64,000 nucleotides of DNA. Source: an uncultured Clostridia bacterium. Lineage in GTDB: Bacteria; Bacillota; Clostridia; TANB77; CAG-508. The position numbers were made by a program, and so were the translations under genes. A model generated the notes under the pieces. That model made no database searches. It saw only the letters and a program-made list of their open reading frames with translations, and was not told where the DNA came from. This document shows, one piece after another, positions 33,440-42,403 of the stretch; positions within the stretch are counted from its first letter, which is position 1; every line of letters starts with the position of its first letter. The stretch lies in contig CAKOVI010000001.1 of the NCBI GenBank assembly GCA_934121905.1, positions 248,001 to 312,000 of the forward strand. The letters are read 5' to 3'.

Positions 33440-34327
33440 CTATTTTAATCCCAATCCATACAAATCTTCATCAATCAAAGTATGAACTCTAGTTAAAGTT
33501 CTCTCATTATCAGATTTCAAACTATTTTCAATAAATTCAGGATGTTTAACTAAAAATTCCTTCATAGTTTCATCAGGATTCTCGAAATACTTATTAATAA
33601 AATCCAATTGTTCTTGATTAATAGCACCATGAGCTAAGGCTTCTTCAAATAGATTTTTATTAACTGTTGCAAGAGCATGAGCAGTAACGCCAACTTCTTT
33701 CAAATTATCAAAACCACCTTGATTTCTATCAATAACAACCAAAGTATGTTCCATAACACCATTCAAGTTTTTAATAATAGGAACCCATCTTTTAATATAA
33801 CTTGATGCAGTAGTAATTAGATCAGATAAATGTAAAACTTTTTCACCATTTAAATCTGAGATAGGGTTAGTAGTTTCAAAATCAGAAGAACTATAAATAG
33901 CAGACATATCTTTAAAAATAGTTAAATGTGGTTTATTTAATAAATAAGCTAAGATTACAGAAAAATACCAGTCTCTTCTTTCACCACCTGAAATATATTT
34001 AAAATTATCTATACCAATGTTAGTTTCTATATATTCTTTCATTTGGTTTATAACATCTTGATAAATCTTATTTGAATTATATTCAGCTAAAACTTTATCA
34101 AAAAGCTTTTTAGGTAAGTCTAATTTTTGGGTTTTACTTTCATTAATTGAAGCTAATTCATCTGTTATGTAATTTAAAAATTCAGTAGATTCTTTTTCTC
34201 CTCCGTATACGTATTGGCTATTGAAAAAATATGGAGAAAGTTTTCCTGATGTTAGCCAAAATGGTTCATTTTCTTTGCAAAATTTTATTGCATTTGATTC
34301 GAATAAATATGATAAAATATTAGACAT
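33440..34327 (-). CDS. Orotate-phosphoribosyltransferase-like protein
   Basis: The 295-residue protein has ENEPFWLTSGKLSPYFFNSQYVYGG, similar to the N-terminal substrate region of orotate phosphoribosyltransferases. It also has a PRPP-loop-like segment EKVLHLSDLITTASSYIKRW followed by VVIDRNQGGFDNLKEVGVTAHAL. The usual DDxxTTG form is altered to SDLITTASS. It is longer than PyrE (about 210), with an inserted helical region (residues ~60-110) and a C-terminal helical extension. It may act on another base or be regulatory. AGGAGGTTAG precedes the ATG. Confidence 0.7.
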   Translation of the reverse strand: MSNILSYLFESNAIKFCKENEPFWLTSGKLSPYFFNSQYVYGGEKESTEFLNYITDELASINESKTQKLDLPKKLFDKVLAEYNSNKIYQDVINQMKEYIETNIGIDNFKYISGGERRDWYFSVILAYLLNKPHLTIFKDMSAIYSSSDFETTNPISDLNGEKVLHLSDLITTASSYIKRWVPIIKNLNGVMEHTLVVIDRNQGGFDNLKEVGVTAHALATVNKNLFEEALAHGAINQEQLDFINKYFENPDETMKEFLVKHPEFIENSLKSDNERTLTRVHTLIDEDLYGLGLK

Positions 34328-34393
34328 GATTAATCTAACCTCCTTTAAATTTTAATATATATTAATATAATTCACCCAAAATGTCAACTAGCA

Positions 34394-34457
34394 ATTGCAC
34401 CAAAAAGACCCGGTCCCGATGGAGCATTGCACCAAAAAGACCCGATCCCGATGGAAC
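34394..34457 (+). repeat. Two tandem 32-base units
   Basis: ATTGCACCAAAAAGACCC starts each unit (34394 and 34426), continuing with GGTCCCGATGGAGC or GATCCCGATGGAAC. The AAAAAGACCCGGTCCC core resembles the dispersed AAAAAGAACCGTCCCC repeats elsewhere in the window. Confidence 0.85.
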
Positions 34458-34492
34458 ATAAAGCAAAAAAATCAAAAAGTTTGCAAAAAATG

Positions 34493-34521
34493 TTGATATT
34501 TTTTTACATTTGGGCTAAAAT
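34493..34521 (+). promoter_or_regulatory. Promoter for the HD-domain gene
   Basis: TTGATA, 17 bases, TAAAAT, 36 bases before ATG 34557. The 34328-34556 gap otherwise holds only the tandem repeat above. Confidence 0.65.
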
Positions 34522-34556
34522 AGAACAAGTTTAAAAAATAAAAAAGGAGGCTAAAG

Positions 34557-35217
34557 ATGGTAACATTAGAAGATGTAAAAAACAATGAAGAAATAAAAGC
34601 CTTAATAGAAGGAGCTCAAAAGCAACTTGATGTGCTTCGGATACACAGAACATTCATATAGGCACATAGGAATAGTTTCTAAAAGAGCAGGAGACATATT
34701 AAAAGATTTAGGGTATGATGAAAGAACAGTAGAATTAACAAGAATTGCAGGATATATGCATGATATTGGAAATTGTGTAAACAGAGTAGATCATGCACAT
34801 TCAGGAGCAATATTAAGTTATAATTTGTTAAAAGATATGGGAATGAATGTAAAAGAAAGAACTGAAATAATGATGGCAATAGGAAACCATGATGAAAATA
34901 CTGGAACTGCAATAAGTGACATTTCAGCAGCATTGATATTAGCAGACAAATCAGATGTTGCGAGGTCAAGAGTTTCAAAAAACAATATAGCAACATTTGA
35001 TATTCATGACAAGGTAAATTATGCTGTAACAAATGCAGAATTAAAACTTGATGCAGAAACAAAAGTAATATCATTAAAGCTAGATATAGATACAAAAATA
35101 TGTCCAGTATTAGACTATTTCAAAATATTTATGGACAGAACAATTATGAGCAAATATGCTGCAAAATATTTAAAAATATGGTATGAGCTTATTATAAATA
35201 ATACAAAATTATTATAA
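34557..35217 (+). CDS. HD-domain phosphohydrolase, read through a CGG +1 site
   Basis: ATG 34557 after AAGGAGG opens MVTLEDVKNNEEIKALIEGA and reaches CGG 34638. Skipping C gives LDVL-G-YTEHSYRHIG, the typical start of an HD domain. It continues with RIAGYMHDIGNCVNRVDHAHSG (catalytic His-Asp pair), IGNHDENTG and ALILADKSDVARSR. The total is 219 residues. HD hydrolases act on phosphate esters of nucleotides or second messengers; the substrate here is unknown. Frame 0 would end at TAG six codons after the CGG, before the HD residues. It lies 30 bases upstream of the SecD-like gene. Confidence 0.9.
34638..34640 (+). other. CGG +1 site in the HD-domain gene (GTG CTT C|GGA)
   Basis: Skipping C yields Gly28 and YTEHSYRHIG. 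The CTT-CGG-A context resembles the yeast Ty1 frameshift heptamer CTT-AGG-C. Confidence 0.93.
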
Positions 35218-35247
35218 GATTGAAAAAAAAATAAGGAGGATAAAAAA

Positions 35248-36726
35248 TTGAAAGAAAGAAAATTAAAATTAATAACAGAAATAACGGCTATTGTGGTTAT
35301 ATGTTTAATATCATTTGTAGGAATATATAAGGAACAAGCTAATAAAATGGAAAATCAGGTAAAAAGCTATGATTTGGGAAAAGACCTAAGTGGATACAGA
35401 GAACTAGTATTTAAAGTAAGTGATGCAACAGAGGTTTTAGATTCAAGCGGAAAAGTAGTTGGAAATACAGATAGTTATACAGACAGTGCAATTGAATCAA
35501 ATTCATATCAAAAAACAGAAAATAAGATTAATGCTGAGCAAGACCTAACAGAAGAGAATTATGAAAAAGCAAAATCAATAATACAAACAAGATTAAAAAC
35601 ACTAAATGTTGAAGATTATAACATAAGTGTTAATAAAGAAAATGGAACAATTTATTTACAATTACCAGAAAACAGTGAGACAGACCATACAGTAAGCAAT
35701 ATTTTACAAGTTGCAAAATTTGAAATTAAAGATTCAGAAGACACATCAAAAGTATTTTTAACAAATGATGATGTAAAAAAAGTTTCAACAGTTTATAATA
35801 CAACATCTAGTGGAACAACAGTATATCTTGAATTTAGATTTAATAAAACAGGAAAAAATGTTTTGGGAGAAATAAGTGAAGGAGATTATGCAACAAAGGA
35901 AAATACAACTTCAAATAGTACAGAAAATACGAATTCTACTGATGAGAATAATACTAATGAAAATAACACAAATGAAAATACTAATACAGAAAATAGTGAA
36001 AACAGTGATGAAAATACAGATTCAGAAGATACATCAAAAAAGGAAACTCAAAAGAAAATTATTTTATCAGTAGATAATAATGATATGATAACAACAAGTT
36101 TTGATACGAAAATTGAAGATGGTGTTATAGATTTATCAATGAATAAGGCAACAACAGACCAAGCTTCTATTTCAGATTCATTGCAATCAGCTTCAACAAT
36201 AGCAGCAGTAATAAATTCAGGAAAAATGCCACTTACATATAAAATTGCTGAAAACAATTATATAAATAGTGATATAACAAAAACAGACTTAAGCAAAGTG
36301 ATATATTTTGTTATAATTGTATCTGTAATTGTATTAGCTATATTGGTAATCAAATATAAATTAAGAGGATTAATTGCATCAATTGCATTTGTCGGATTTG
36401 CTGGGTTATATTTATTATTAGTAAGATATACTAATGTTACAGTAACATTAGAAAGTATTTGTGCATTAGCAATAGTTTTAGCAATAAATTATTTAATAAC
36501 ATACAAATTACTTTCAATAAAAGAAACAGATAATGAAATAAAATCAAAATTATATGTAAAAGAATTTAAAGCAATAATGGTAAAATCTATTCCAATATTT
36601 ATAATTGCAGTAGTTTTTGCATTTATAAAATGGACTAAAATATCAACATTTGGAATGTTTATATTCTGGGGCTTGTTATTAAGTTTAATTTATAATTATG
36701 TAATAACAAGAGATATGTTAGATTAA
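35248..36726 (+). CDS. Divergent SecD-like translocase component
   Basis: The 492-residue protein has an N-terminal membrane segment, a YDLGKDLSGYRELVFKV stretch resembling SecD LGLDLxGG, the P1-type motif EENYEKAKSIIQTRLKTLNVEDYNISV and a later QASISDSLQSASTIAAVINSGKMP similar to the SecD region before TM2. The C-terminal ~160 residues hold about five membrane segments. Residues ~210-265 are a low-complexity N/E/T/S-rich insert not found in canonical SecD. The next gene resembles SecF. Together they probably form a SecDF accessory complex that assists protein export. Confidence 0.75.
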   Translation: MKERKLKLITEITAIVVICLISFVGIYKEQANKMENQVKSYDLGKDLSGYRELVFKVSDATEVLDSSGKVVGNTDSYTDSAIESNSYQKTENKINAEQDLTEENYEKAKSIIQTRLKTLNVEDYNISVNKENGTIYLQLPENSETDHTVSNILQVAKFEIKDSEDTSKVFLTNDDVKKVSTVYNTTSSGTTVYLEFRFNKTGKNVLGEISEGDYATKENTTSNSTENTNSTDENNTNENNTNENTNTENSENSDENTDSEDTSKKETQKKIILSVDNNDMITTSFDTKIEDGVIDLSMNKATTDQASISDSLQSASTIAAVINSGKMPLTYKIAENNYINSDITKTDLSKVIYFVIIVSVIVLAILVIKYKLRGLIASIAFVGFAGLYLLLVRYTNVTVTLESICALAIVLAINYLITYKLLSIKETDNEIKSKLYVKEFKAIMVKSIPIFIIAVVFAFIKWTKISTFGMFIFWGLLLSLIYNYVITRDMLD

Positions 36727-36745
36727 TTGGAAAGGAAGAAAATAG

Positions 36746-37414
36746 ATGAAAGAACAAGGAAATGCAAAAAAAATAGTATGCATTATTGTAGCAATTATAA
36801 TTATTATTGGTGCTATAATATGTGCAAAAAAAGGTTTCAATATTGAAATGATGTACAAAAATAGGCAAGAGATAATGATATCAAATAGTACAGAAATTGA
36901 TATTTCAAAAATAGAAGAAATTTCTAAAAGCGTTTTAGAAAATAGAGAAGTAAAGGTTCAAAAATTAGAAAGATTTGGCAATGCTGTGGAAATAATATCA
37001 ACATCAATAAGTGATGAAGAAAAACAAAATTTAATAAGCAAAATAAATGAAGAATGTAAAACTGATATTTCAACTGATGATATAAATATAATTAGTATAC
37101 CAAATACTAGAATAAGAGATATATTAAAACCATACATATTACCAGGAGTAGTTACATTTGCAGCTATTTTATTATATTTTATAATAATGTATCATAAAAT
37201 AGGTTTAAGAAAAGTTCTATTAAAAGGAATATTTACACCTATAATAGCAGAATTATTATATTATTCAATAATTGCAATTACAAGAATTCCATTTGGAAGA
37301 ATTTCAAACTCAATTGCAATTGGATTATATGTAGTAAGTATAGGAATTTTATCAATATATTTCCACAAAGAAAAGGAAATGTTACCAAAAAATGACAAGA
37401 AGGAGAATGATTAA
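36746..37414 (+). CDS. Divergent SecF-like translocase component
   Basis: The 222-residue protein has an N-terminal membrane segment followed by KKGFNIEMMYKNRQEIMI, recalling the SecF start, and a periplasmic-type domain. A C-terminal region has about four membrane helices (PYILPGVVTFAAILLYFIIMYHKIG onward). It is shorter than usual SecF (about 300), and the sequence is far from consensus. Position after the SecD-like gene supports the call. Its stop lies just before greA. Confidence 0.65.
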   Translation: MKEQGNAKKIVCIIVAIIIIIGAIICAKKGFNIEMMYKNRQEIMISNSTEIDISKIEEISKSVLENREVKVQKLERFGNAVEIISTSISDEEKQNLISKINEECKTDISTDDINIISIPNTRIRDILKPYILPGVVTFAAILLYFIIMYHKIGLRKVLLKGIFTPIIAELLYYSIIAITRIPFGRISNSIAIGLYVVSIGILSIYFHKEKEMLPKNDKKEND

Positions 37415-37415
37415 A

Positions 37416-37895
37416 ATGAACGAACAACAAGAAGTTATATTAACACAAGAAGGATTTGACAAATTAGAAGAAGAGTTAAATTACCTAAAAACAGAAAAAA
37501 GAACAGAAATTGCAGAAAGAATAAAGACTGCAAGAGGTTTTGGAGATTTATCAGAAAATTCAGAATATGATGAAGCAAAAGGAGCTCAAGCAGAAAATGA
37601 GCAAAAAATTGCAGAATTAGAAACTAAAATAAGAAATGCAAAGGTTATTGATAGTAGTGAAATTGACACCAAAACAGTTCAAATTGGAAATTCTGTAAAA
37701 TTATATGATGAAGAATTTGAAGAAGAAGTTATATATACAATAGTTGGTTCAACAGAAGTTGATTTGTCTCAAAACAAAATATCAAATGAATCACCTATAG
37801 GAAAAGCTTTACTAGGTAGAAAAAAAGGTGAAGTTGTTGATGTAGATGCACCAGAAGGTATTATCAAGTTCAAAATTTTAGCAATAAAAAAATAA
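37416..37895 (+). CDS. greA: Transcription elongation factor GreA
   Basis: The 159-residue protein has the N-terminal coiled coil (EVILTQEGFDKLEEELNYLKTEKRTEIAERIKTARGFGDLSENSEYDEAK) with the acidic DLSENSEYDEAK tip, and the C-terminal FKBP-like domain ending ISNESPIGKALLGRKKGEVVDVDAP. It stimulates RNA cleavage by backtracked RNA polymerase. I choose ATG 37416 with AAGGAG upstream. Confidence 0.97.
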   Translation: MNEQQEVILTQEGFDKLEEELNYLKTEKRTEIAERIKTARGFGDLSENSEYDEAKGAQAENEQKIAELETKIRNAKVIDSSEIDTKTVQIGNSVKLYDEEFEEEVIYTIVGSTEVDLSQNKISNESPIGKALLGRKKGEVVDVDAPEGIIKFKILAIKK

Positions 37896-37911
37896 GAATA
37901 AAAATATTATG

Positions 37912-37953
37912 TACGCATATATTTCAGTAGGTGAAATGTATGCGTGTTTTTTT
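37912..37953 (+). terminator. Terminator hairpin overlapping the next start codon
   Basis: ACGCATATATTTCA (37913-37926) pairs with TGAAATGTATGCGT (37932-37945) and is followed by T7. The 3' arm contains the ribosome site and ATG of the downstream gene. Confidence 0.75.
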
Positions 37954-38743
37954 ATTAGAAGAAAGAGCCACAAAATGGTATGCGAAGAAAATTAAAATAA
38001 TAGATGATAAAATCGTGTTAAATTACAATTTTGAAAAATTAAAAATAAATAAAAAGATAAAAATAGTGCAAAAATTAAAGATGATTCTAAATGAAAATAA
38101 TGTGAAAAAAATAATTATTTCTGAAAATTTAAAAAAGGACAAAGATTTGTCAAACTTGCTATACAGCAATGGTTTTTCTATAATTGATGGTAAAGGGTTA
38201 CAAAAAAAGCTTATAAATAAGATATTAGATAATATTTGCAAACAAAACGCATTAAAAGAGCAAGAAACTAAGTTAAGTATTTTGATAAACGGTATAAATA
38301 CGTGGGGGTTAAATTTGATAGAAGAATTATCAAAAAAGTTTAAAAGTCTAAATGTAGTAACAAATAATATAAACTGCTTTAAAGGAGTAAAAGATAGGCT
38401 TTGGGAGGAATATGGAATTGTTGTAACACTGACAAATAATAAGAAAAAAGCTTTGTCAAATTCTGAGATAATTCTGAATGTGGATTTTCCAGAAGAGTTA
38501 ATCAATAAATACATTTTATTTGATACTTCTATTTTAATAAATTTGGAAGAAAATGTGAAAGTAAAAAAGAAAAGGTTCTGTGGTAAAATAATAAATGATT
38601 ACAAAATTTGTTTAAAAAAAGATAGTGATATTTATAAAGCATTAGAAAGTGATGTTTATAAAAATTATGATATAAAAGATTTAGCAGAAGTATATGTAAT
38701 TGGTAATCCAAAGGAACTTCAAAATATAATAATATGTGATTAA
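37940..38743 (+). CDS. Conserved-type hypothetical protein next to a SpoIIQ-like gene
   Basis: The 267-residue protein starts MRVFLLEERATKWYAKKIK and contains alternating helical and strand-like stretches (KIIISENLKK, KLSILINGINTWGLNLIEELSKKFKSLNVVTNN). The latter suggests a Rossmann-like fold with a region recalling a nucleotide-binding GINTWG turn. No family is certain. The start is ATG 37940 (AGGTG seven bases before); a GTG at 37931 is the alternative. Its first codons lie inside a terminator hairpin, suggesting attenuated expression after greA. The SpoIIQ-like gene 60 bases downstream may be cotranscribed. Confidence 0.6.
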   Translation: MRVFLLEERATKWYAKKIKIIDDKIVLNYNFEKLKINKKIKIVQKLKMILNENNVKKIIISENLKKDKDLSNLLYSNGFSIIDGKGLQKKLINKILDNICKQNALKEQETKLSILINGINTWGLNLIEELSKKFKSLNVVTNNINCFKGVKDRLWEEYGIVVTLTNNKKKALSNSEIILNVDFPEELINKYILFDTSILINLEENVKVKKKRFCGKIINDYKICLKKDSDIYKALESDVYKNYDIKDLAEVYVIGNPKELQNIIICD

Positions 38744-38803
38744 AGAGTATAAATTTCCTTAAAAGGTAAATAATATGATTAGTTAAATTTTAAGGAGGAT
38801 TAT

Positions 38804-39631
38804 ATGAGAGAGCATTTTAGAAATAATGAAGAAAAAATAACAATGTTGATGATTGTTGCAGGAGTTATTATAATTGGAGTACTTATGACTTCTTTGATTG
38901 TGTATTTGATAAATGTTAATAAGACAAATGTTCAAGGAGATGTTATATCTGATAGTCAAGAATTTGGAGAAAAAGAAAATAAAGATGATAATTTTGAGGC
39001 AGTTAGTATAGATGTTGGAAAATCTGTAAATGAGGCGGCAAATGAATTAAACGAAAGTACTGAAAATTCTACAAAAACAGAAACTAAAAATGAAAATAAG
39101 GTTGTAAATTCATCTTCAAATACAACTAAAAATACTAAAGAAAAAGAAGAAAATAGTAAGAACAATACTTCACAGTCACAAAATACTACATCTAATACAG
39201 ATACGGAAACTAAAAAAGAAGAGATAAAATTTTCTGCACCTATAAAGGGTGAAATTTTAAGAGAGTTTGCATCTGATTCTCTTGTTTATTCGAATACTCT
39301 TGACGAATGGATAACACATAATGGAGTAGATATAAAAGCTGATAAAACTTCTGTTGTTAAGGCTTCTTGCAAAGGAAAGGTTGTATCGATTAAAAATGAT
39401 CCAAGATATGGTTTGACCGTTATTGTAAGTCATGAAGGAGGTTACCAAACTCTTTATGCCAATCTTTTAACTGCTGAGTATGTTGTTGAAGGCGAAGAAC
39501 TTGAAGAGGGTCAAACTATAGGTACTGTTGGAAATAGTGCTGCTTTTGAGATTAGCGATGAATATCATTTGCATTTTGAAGTGAGTAAAGATGGTGAGTA
39601 TTTGAATCCTTGTAGTTTGATGGATTTTTAG
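38804..39631 (+). CDS. spoIIQ: SpoIIQ-like M23 peptidase-domain protein
   Basis: The 275-residue protein has an N-terminal transmembrane segment (TMLMIVAGVIIIGVLMTSLIVYL), a long N/T/S/E-rich linker and a C-terminal LytM/M23 domain. This domain has HNGVDI (HxxxD), YGLTVIVSHEGGYQTLYANL and YHLHFEV (HxH). The zinc ligands appear intact. Size and layout match forespore SpoIIQ, which pairs with SpoIIIAH to connect forespore and mother cell; spoIIIAH lies at 58560. Another M23 protein is possible. AAGGAGG precedes the ATG. Confidence 0.8.
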   Translation: MREHFRNNEEKITMLMIVAGVIIIGVLMTSLIVYLINVNKTNVQGDVISDSQEFGEKENKDDNFEAVSIDVGKSVNEAANELNESTENSTKTETKNENKVVNSSSNTTKNTKEKEENSKNNTSQSQNTTSNTDTETKKEEIKFSAPIKGEILREFASDSLVYSNTLDEWITHNGVDIKADKTSVVKASCKGKVVSIKNDPRYGLTVIVSHEGGYQTLYANLLTAEYVVEGEELEEGQTIGTVGNSAAFEISDEYHLHFEVSKDGEYLNPCSLMDF

Positions 39632-39639
39632 GAAAAATT

Positions 39640-39680
39640 AAAAAAGCAATTACTTTATTTTGGAAGTAATTGCTTTTTTA
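39640..39680 (+). terminator. Terminator after the SpoIIQ-like gene
   Basis: AAAAAAGCAATTAC pairs with GTAATTGCTTTTTT around a 13-base loop. Confidence 0.9.
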
Positions 39681-39984
39681 TAGACATAGCTAAATAAAAA
39701 CTATGGACACTCATGTGTTAATATTATATGATAATGTTTAAAAAGTATACAAAAAACGATAGCTTTTAGAGCAGCTATCGGAATAAAATGATTACGTTCT
39801 TATAGAACGGACACTAATGTTTAATTTAGTATATTATAAAACAAGATTTAATAAAAAGTCAATAGAAATAAAATTACTCTGATACATATAATTATGGATA
39901 AAAAATGTGAAAAAAAGTTGCATCCGTGCAGAACATAATTTACTATAAATAAATCATAGATTAGAAAGCGGTGCTTCAATAAAA
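39681..39984. other. Gene-free stretch
   Basis: About 300 AT-rich bases hold a CGATAGCT...AGCTATCG hairpin near 39758 and two loosely similar GGACACTMATGT segments (39703, 39809). No open frame with a ribosome site is seen. It may be the edge of an inserted segment that ends at 40455. Confidence 0.4.
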
Positions 39985-40013
39985 TTGACAAATTTACATA
40001 ATAAAGGTATAAT
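39985..40013 (+). promoter_or_regulatory. Promoter for the 40080 gene
   Basis: TTGACA at 39985, 17 bases, TATAAT at 40008-40013. Confidence 0.85.
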
Positions 40014-40079
40014 AGATATTAGCAGGTGGTAAAAACCATTAAAAAATGCAAAACTAAACAATAAGGAGGAAAACAACAT

Positions 40080-40391
40080 ATGGGTAAAAGTCTTGCAGAG
40101 GTAACATTAAAAATAGCAAAAGAACAGGAAGAAGCACGGAAACGATTGGAAAACAAAGAAAAAATCCTTGCAAAAAAAATCTACAAGGAGGTAAAAAAGA
40201 AATTAAAAAATGGAAATTTTACTTCCAGAAAATCGGAATTTGATGGAGCTTATACCATCATGGTAAAATTGGAAAAAGCATCTAATTACAATCGAAAAGT
40301 AGATGAAGAGCTTTTTGGTCTTTTGGAAGCCAAGGGATTTCATTCGGCATATTGTGGAGATAAGGTTAATCTTACAATAAAAGAAAAATAG
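40080..40391 (+). CDS. Unrecognised 103-residue protein with an unshifted CGG codon
   Basis: The protein starts MGKSLAEVTLKIAKEQEEARKRLENKEKILAKKIY, a charged coiled-coil-like stretch, then GNFTSRKSEFDGAYTIMVKLEKA and ends AYCGDKVNLTIKEK. No family is recognised. AAGGAGGAAAAC precedes the ATG, and promoter and terminator are strong, so it is a real monocistronic gene. Codon 20 is an in-frame CGG (40137) that must be read normally (EEA-R-KRLEN); a +1 shift would stop soon after. Like the 32719 gene it may be an import. Confidence 0.65.
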   Translation: MGKSLAEVTLKIAKEQEEARKRLENKEKILAKKIYKEVKKKLKNGNFTSRKSEFDGAYTIMVKLEKASNYNRKVDEELFGLLEAKGFHSAYCGDKVNLTIKEK

Positions 40392-40419
40392 CTTGAATGT
40401 GTTGTCTGTCATATTGGCA

Positions 40420-40455
40420 AAAAAATAGGAGGGTGAATATCCTCCTATTTTTTCT
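40420..40455 (+). terminator. Terminator after the 40080 gene
   Basis: AAAAAATAGGAGG pairs with CCTCCTATTTTTT around GTGAATAT. Confidence 0.93.
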
Positions 40456-40504
40456 GGCTAAAAATTATAGTAATGTGAAACTTTTGTGAACTAGCACACA
40501 ATTC

Positions 40505-40534
40505 TTGACATTGCCAAAAAAAATATAATATAAT
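40505..40534 (+). promoter_or_regulatory. Promoter for the ABC exporter genes
   Basis: TTGACA at 40505-40510 with TATAAT at 40529-40534 (18-base spacer). A degenerate GGGACAGTTCC...AAGAACCGGTCCC repeat copy lies in the leader (40562-40611). Confidence 0.75.
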
Positions 40535-40639
40535 AAACGGTGCACAAAAAATTTCGTATTCGGGACAGTTCCTTTTGCAAAATTGCCCCAAAAAGAACCG
40601 GTCCCAATGGGACATTCCCAATCAAAAAAGGAGGAAAAA

Positions 40640-42403
40640 ATGATAAAATTATTAAAAAATCTAGGCAAAAAAGAATGGTTACTAGCACTAGTATGCCTAA
40701 TACTAATAATAGGTCAAGTATGGCTAGAATTAAAAATGCCAGACTATATGTCAGAAATAACAGTACTTGTACAAACAGAAGGAAGCGAAATGTCTGAAAT
40801 CGTAAAAAATGGAGGATATATGATAGGCTGTGCCTTTGGAAGCTTAGTATCTGCAATAATTGTAGGATATATAGCATCTGGAATATCTGCAACATTTTCT
40901 ATGAAAGTAAGAAAAAAGCTATTTAATAAGGTTGGAAACTTAGCAATGAATGAGGTTAAGGGATTTTCAACAAGTAGTTTAATAACAAGAACAACAAATG
41001 ATATAACGCAAATTCAAATGCTAGTTGCAATGGGACTTCAGCTAAGTATAAAAGCACCAATCACAGCAGTTTGGGCAATAACTAAAATATTAAATAAGAG
41101 TTGGCAATGGAGTTCATTAACAGCAGTTGGAGTTATAGTTTTATTGTCTGTAATAGCAACTTTAATGGCAATTGTAATGCCAAGATTTAAGATAGTTCAA
41201 AAATTAACAGATAGAATAAATGAAGTTACAAGAGAAAACCTTACAGGAATAAGAGTTGTAAGAGCTTTTAATGCTGAGAATTATCAGGAAAATAAATTTG
41301 AAGATGTAAATACAAAACTTACAAATCAGCAATTATTTAACCAAAAAGCATTTTCAGTATTATCACCAACAATGTATTTGGTAATGTACTTCCTAACACT
41401 TGGAATTTACTTTATAGGAGCATACTTAATAAGAGATGCAGGAATGGCAGACAAAATAGGAATTTTTGGAAACATGGTTGTATTTAGTTCATATGCAATG
41501 CAAGTTATAATGTCATTCTTAATGCTTGCAATGATATTTATGATGGTACCACGTGCTCAAGTTTCTGCAAACCGTATAAATGAAGTCCTAGATACAGAAA
41601 TTACTGTAAAAGACGGAACTATTGATAAAAACACAAATAATGAAGTTGGAACAGTAGAATTTAAAAATGTTGGATTTAAATATCCAGATGGAGAAGATTA
41701 TGTTTTAAGAAATGTATCATTTAAAGCAAACAAAGGTGAAACAATAGCATTTATTGGTTCAACAGGTTCTGGTAAATCAACATTAATCAACCTAATTCCA
41801 AGATTTTATGATGCAACTGAAGGTGAAGTTTTGGTTGATGGAGTAAATGTAAAAGATTATACACAACACTTTCTACATGACAAAATAGGATATGTATCAC
41901 AAAAAGCAGTAATATTTAACGATACAGTAAGTGGAAACGTATCTTATGGAGATAATGGAAAAGGAGAAATTTCAAGAGATAAAGTAAAAGAAGCAATTGA
42001 AGTAGCACAAGGAAAAGACTTTGTAGAAAAAATGGAAAATAGTTATGATACACAAATGGCACAAAGTGGAACAAATGTATCTGGTGGTCAAAAACAAAGA
42101 ATTTCAATTGCAAGAGCTATTGCAAGAGACCCAGAAATTTATATATTTGATGATAGTTTTTCGGCATTAGATTATAAAACAGACAGTGTATTAAGAAAAG
42201 AATTAAAGAAATATACCAAAGATGCTACAACTCTAATAGTTGCCCAAAGAATTGGAACAATTATGAATGCTGATAAAATTCTTGTATTAGATGAAGGAAA
42301 AGTAGTTGGAATGGGTACACATAAAGAATTATTAAAAACATGTGATGTCTATAAACAAATAGCACTATCACAATTGTCAAAGGAGGAATTAGATAATGCC
42401 TAG
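40640..42403 (+). CDS. ABC exporter half-transporter, subunit 1
   Basis: The 587-residue protein has six membrane helices (residues ~1-320) and an ATPase domain with Walker A GSTGSGKSTLI, the signature VSGGQKQR and Walker B IYIFDDSFSALD, whose catalytic glutamate is replaced by Asp-Ser. Such substitutions mark the degenerate half of heterodimeric exporters (LmrCD/BmrCD-type). The next gene supplies the partner. It probably exports lipids, drugs or peptides. The start is ATG 40640 after AAGGAGG. It overlaps subunit 2 by 8 bases. Confidence 0.92.
   Translation: MIKLLKNLGKKEWLLALVCLILIIGQVWLELKMPDYMSEITVLVQTEGSEMSEIVKNGGYMIGCAFGSLVSAIIVGYIASGISATFSMKVRKKLFNKVGNLAMNEVKGFSTSSLITRTTNDITQIQMLVAMGLQLSIKAPITAVWAITKILNKSWQWSSLTAVGVIVLLSVIATLMAIVMPRFKIVQKLTDRINEVTRENLTGIRVVRAFNAENYQENKFEDVNTKLTNQQLFNQKAFSVLSPTMYLVMYFLTLGIYFIGAYLIRDAGMADKIGIFGNMVVFSSYAMQVIMSFLMLAMIFMMVPRAQVSANRINEVLDTEITVKDGTIDKNTNNEVGTVEFKNVGFKYPDGEDYVLRNVSFKANKGETIAFIGSTGSGKSTLINLIPRFYDATEGEVLVDGVNVKDYTQHFLHDKIGYVSQKAVIFNDTVSGNVSYGDNGKGEISRDKVKEAIEVAQGKDFVEKMENSYDTQMAQSGTNVSGGQKQRISIARAIARDPEIYIFDDSFSALDYKTDSVLRKELKKYTKDATTLIVAQRIGTIMNADKILVLDEGKVVGMGTHKELLKTCDVYKQIALSQLSKEELDNA

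Noticed and set aside
34394..34457. CRISPR or phage attachment repeats
   Set aside because: Two head-to-tail 32-base copies without spacers match the dispersed AAGACCCGGTCCC repeat family better.
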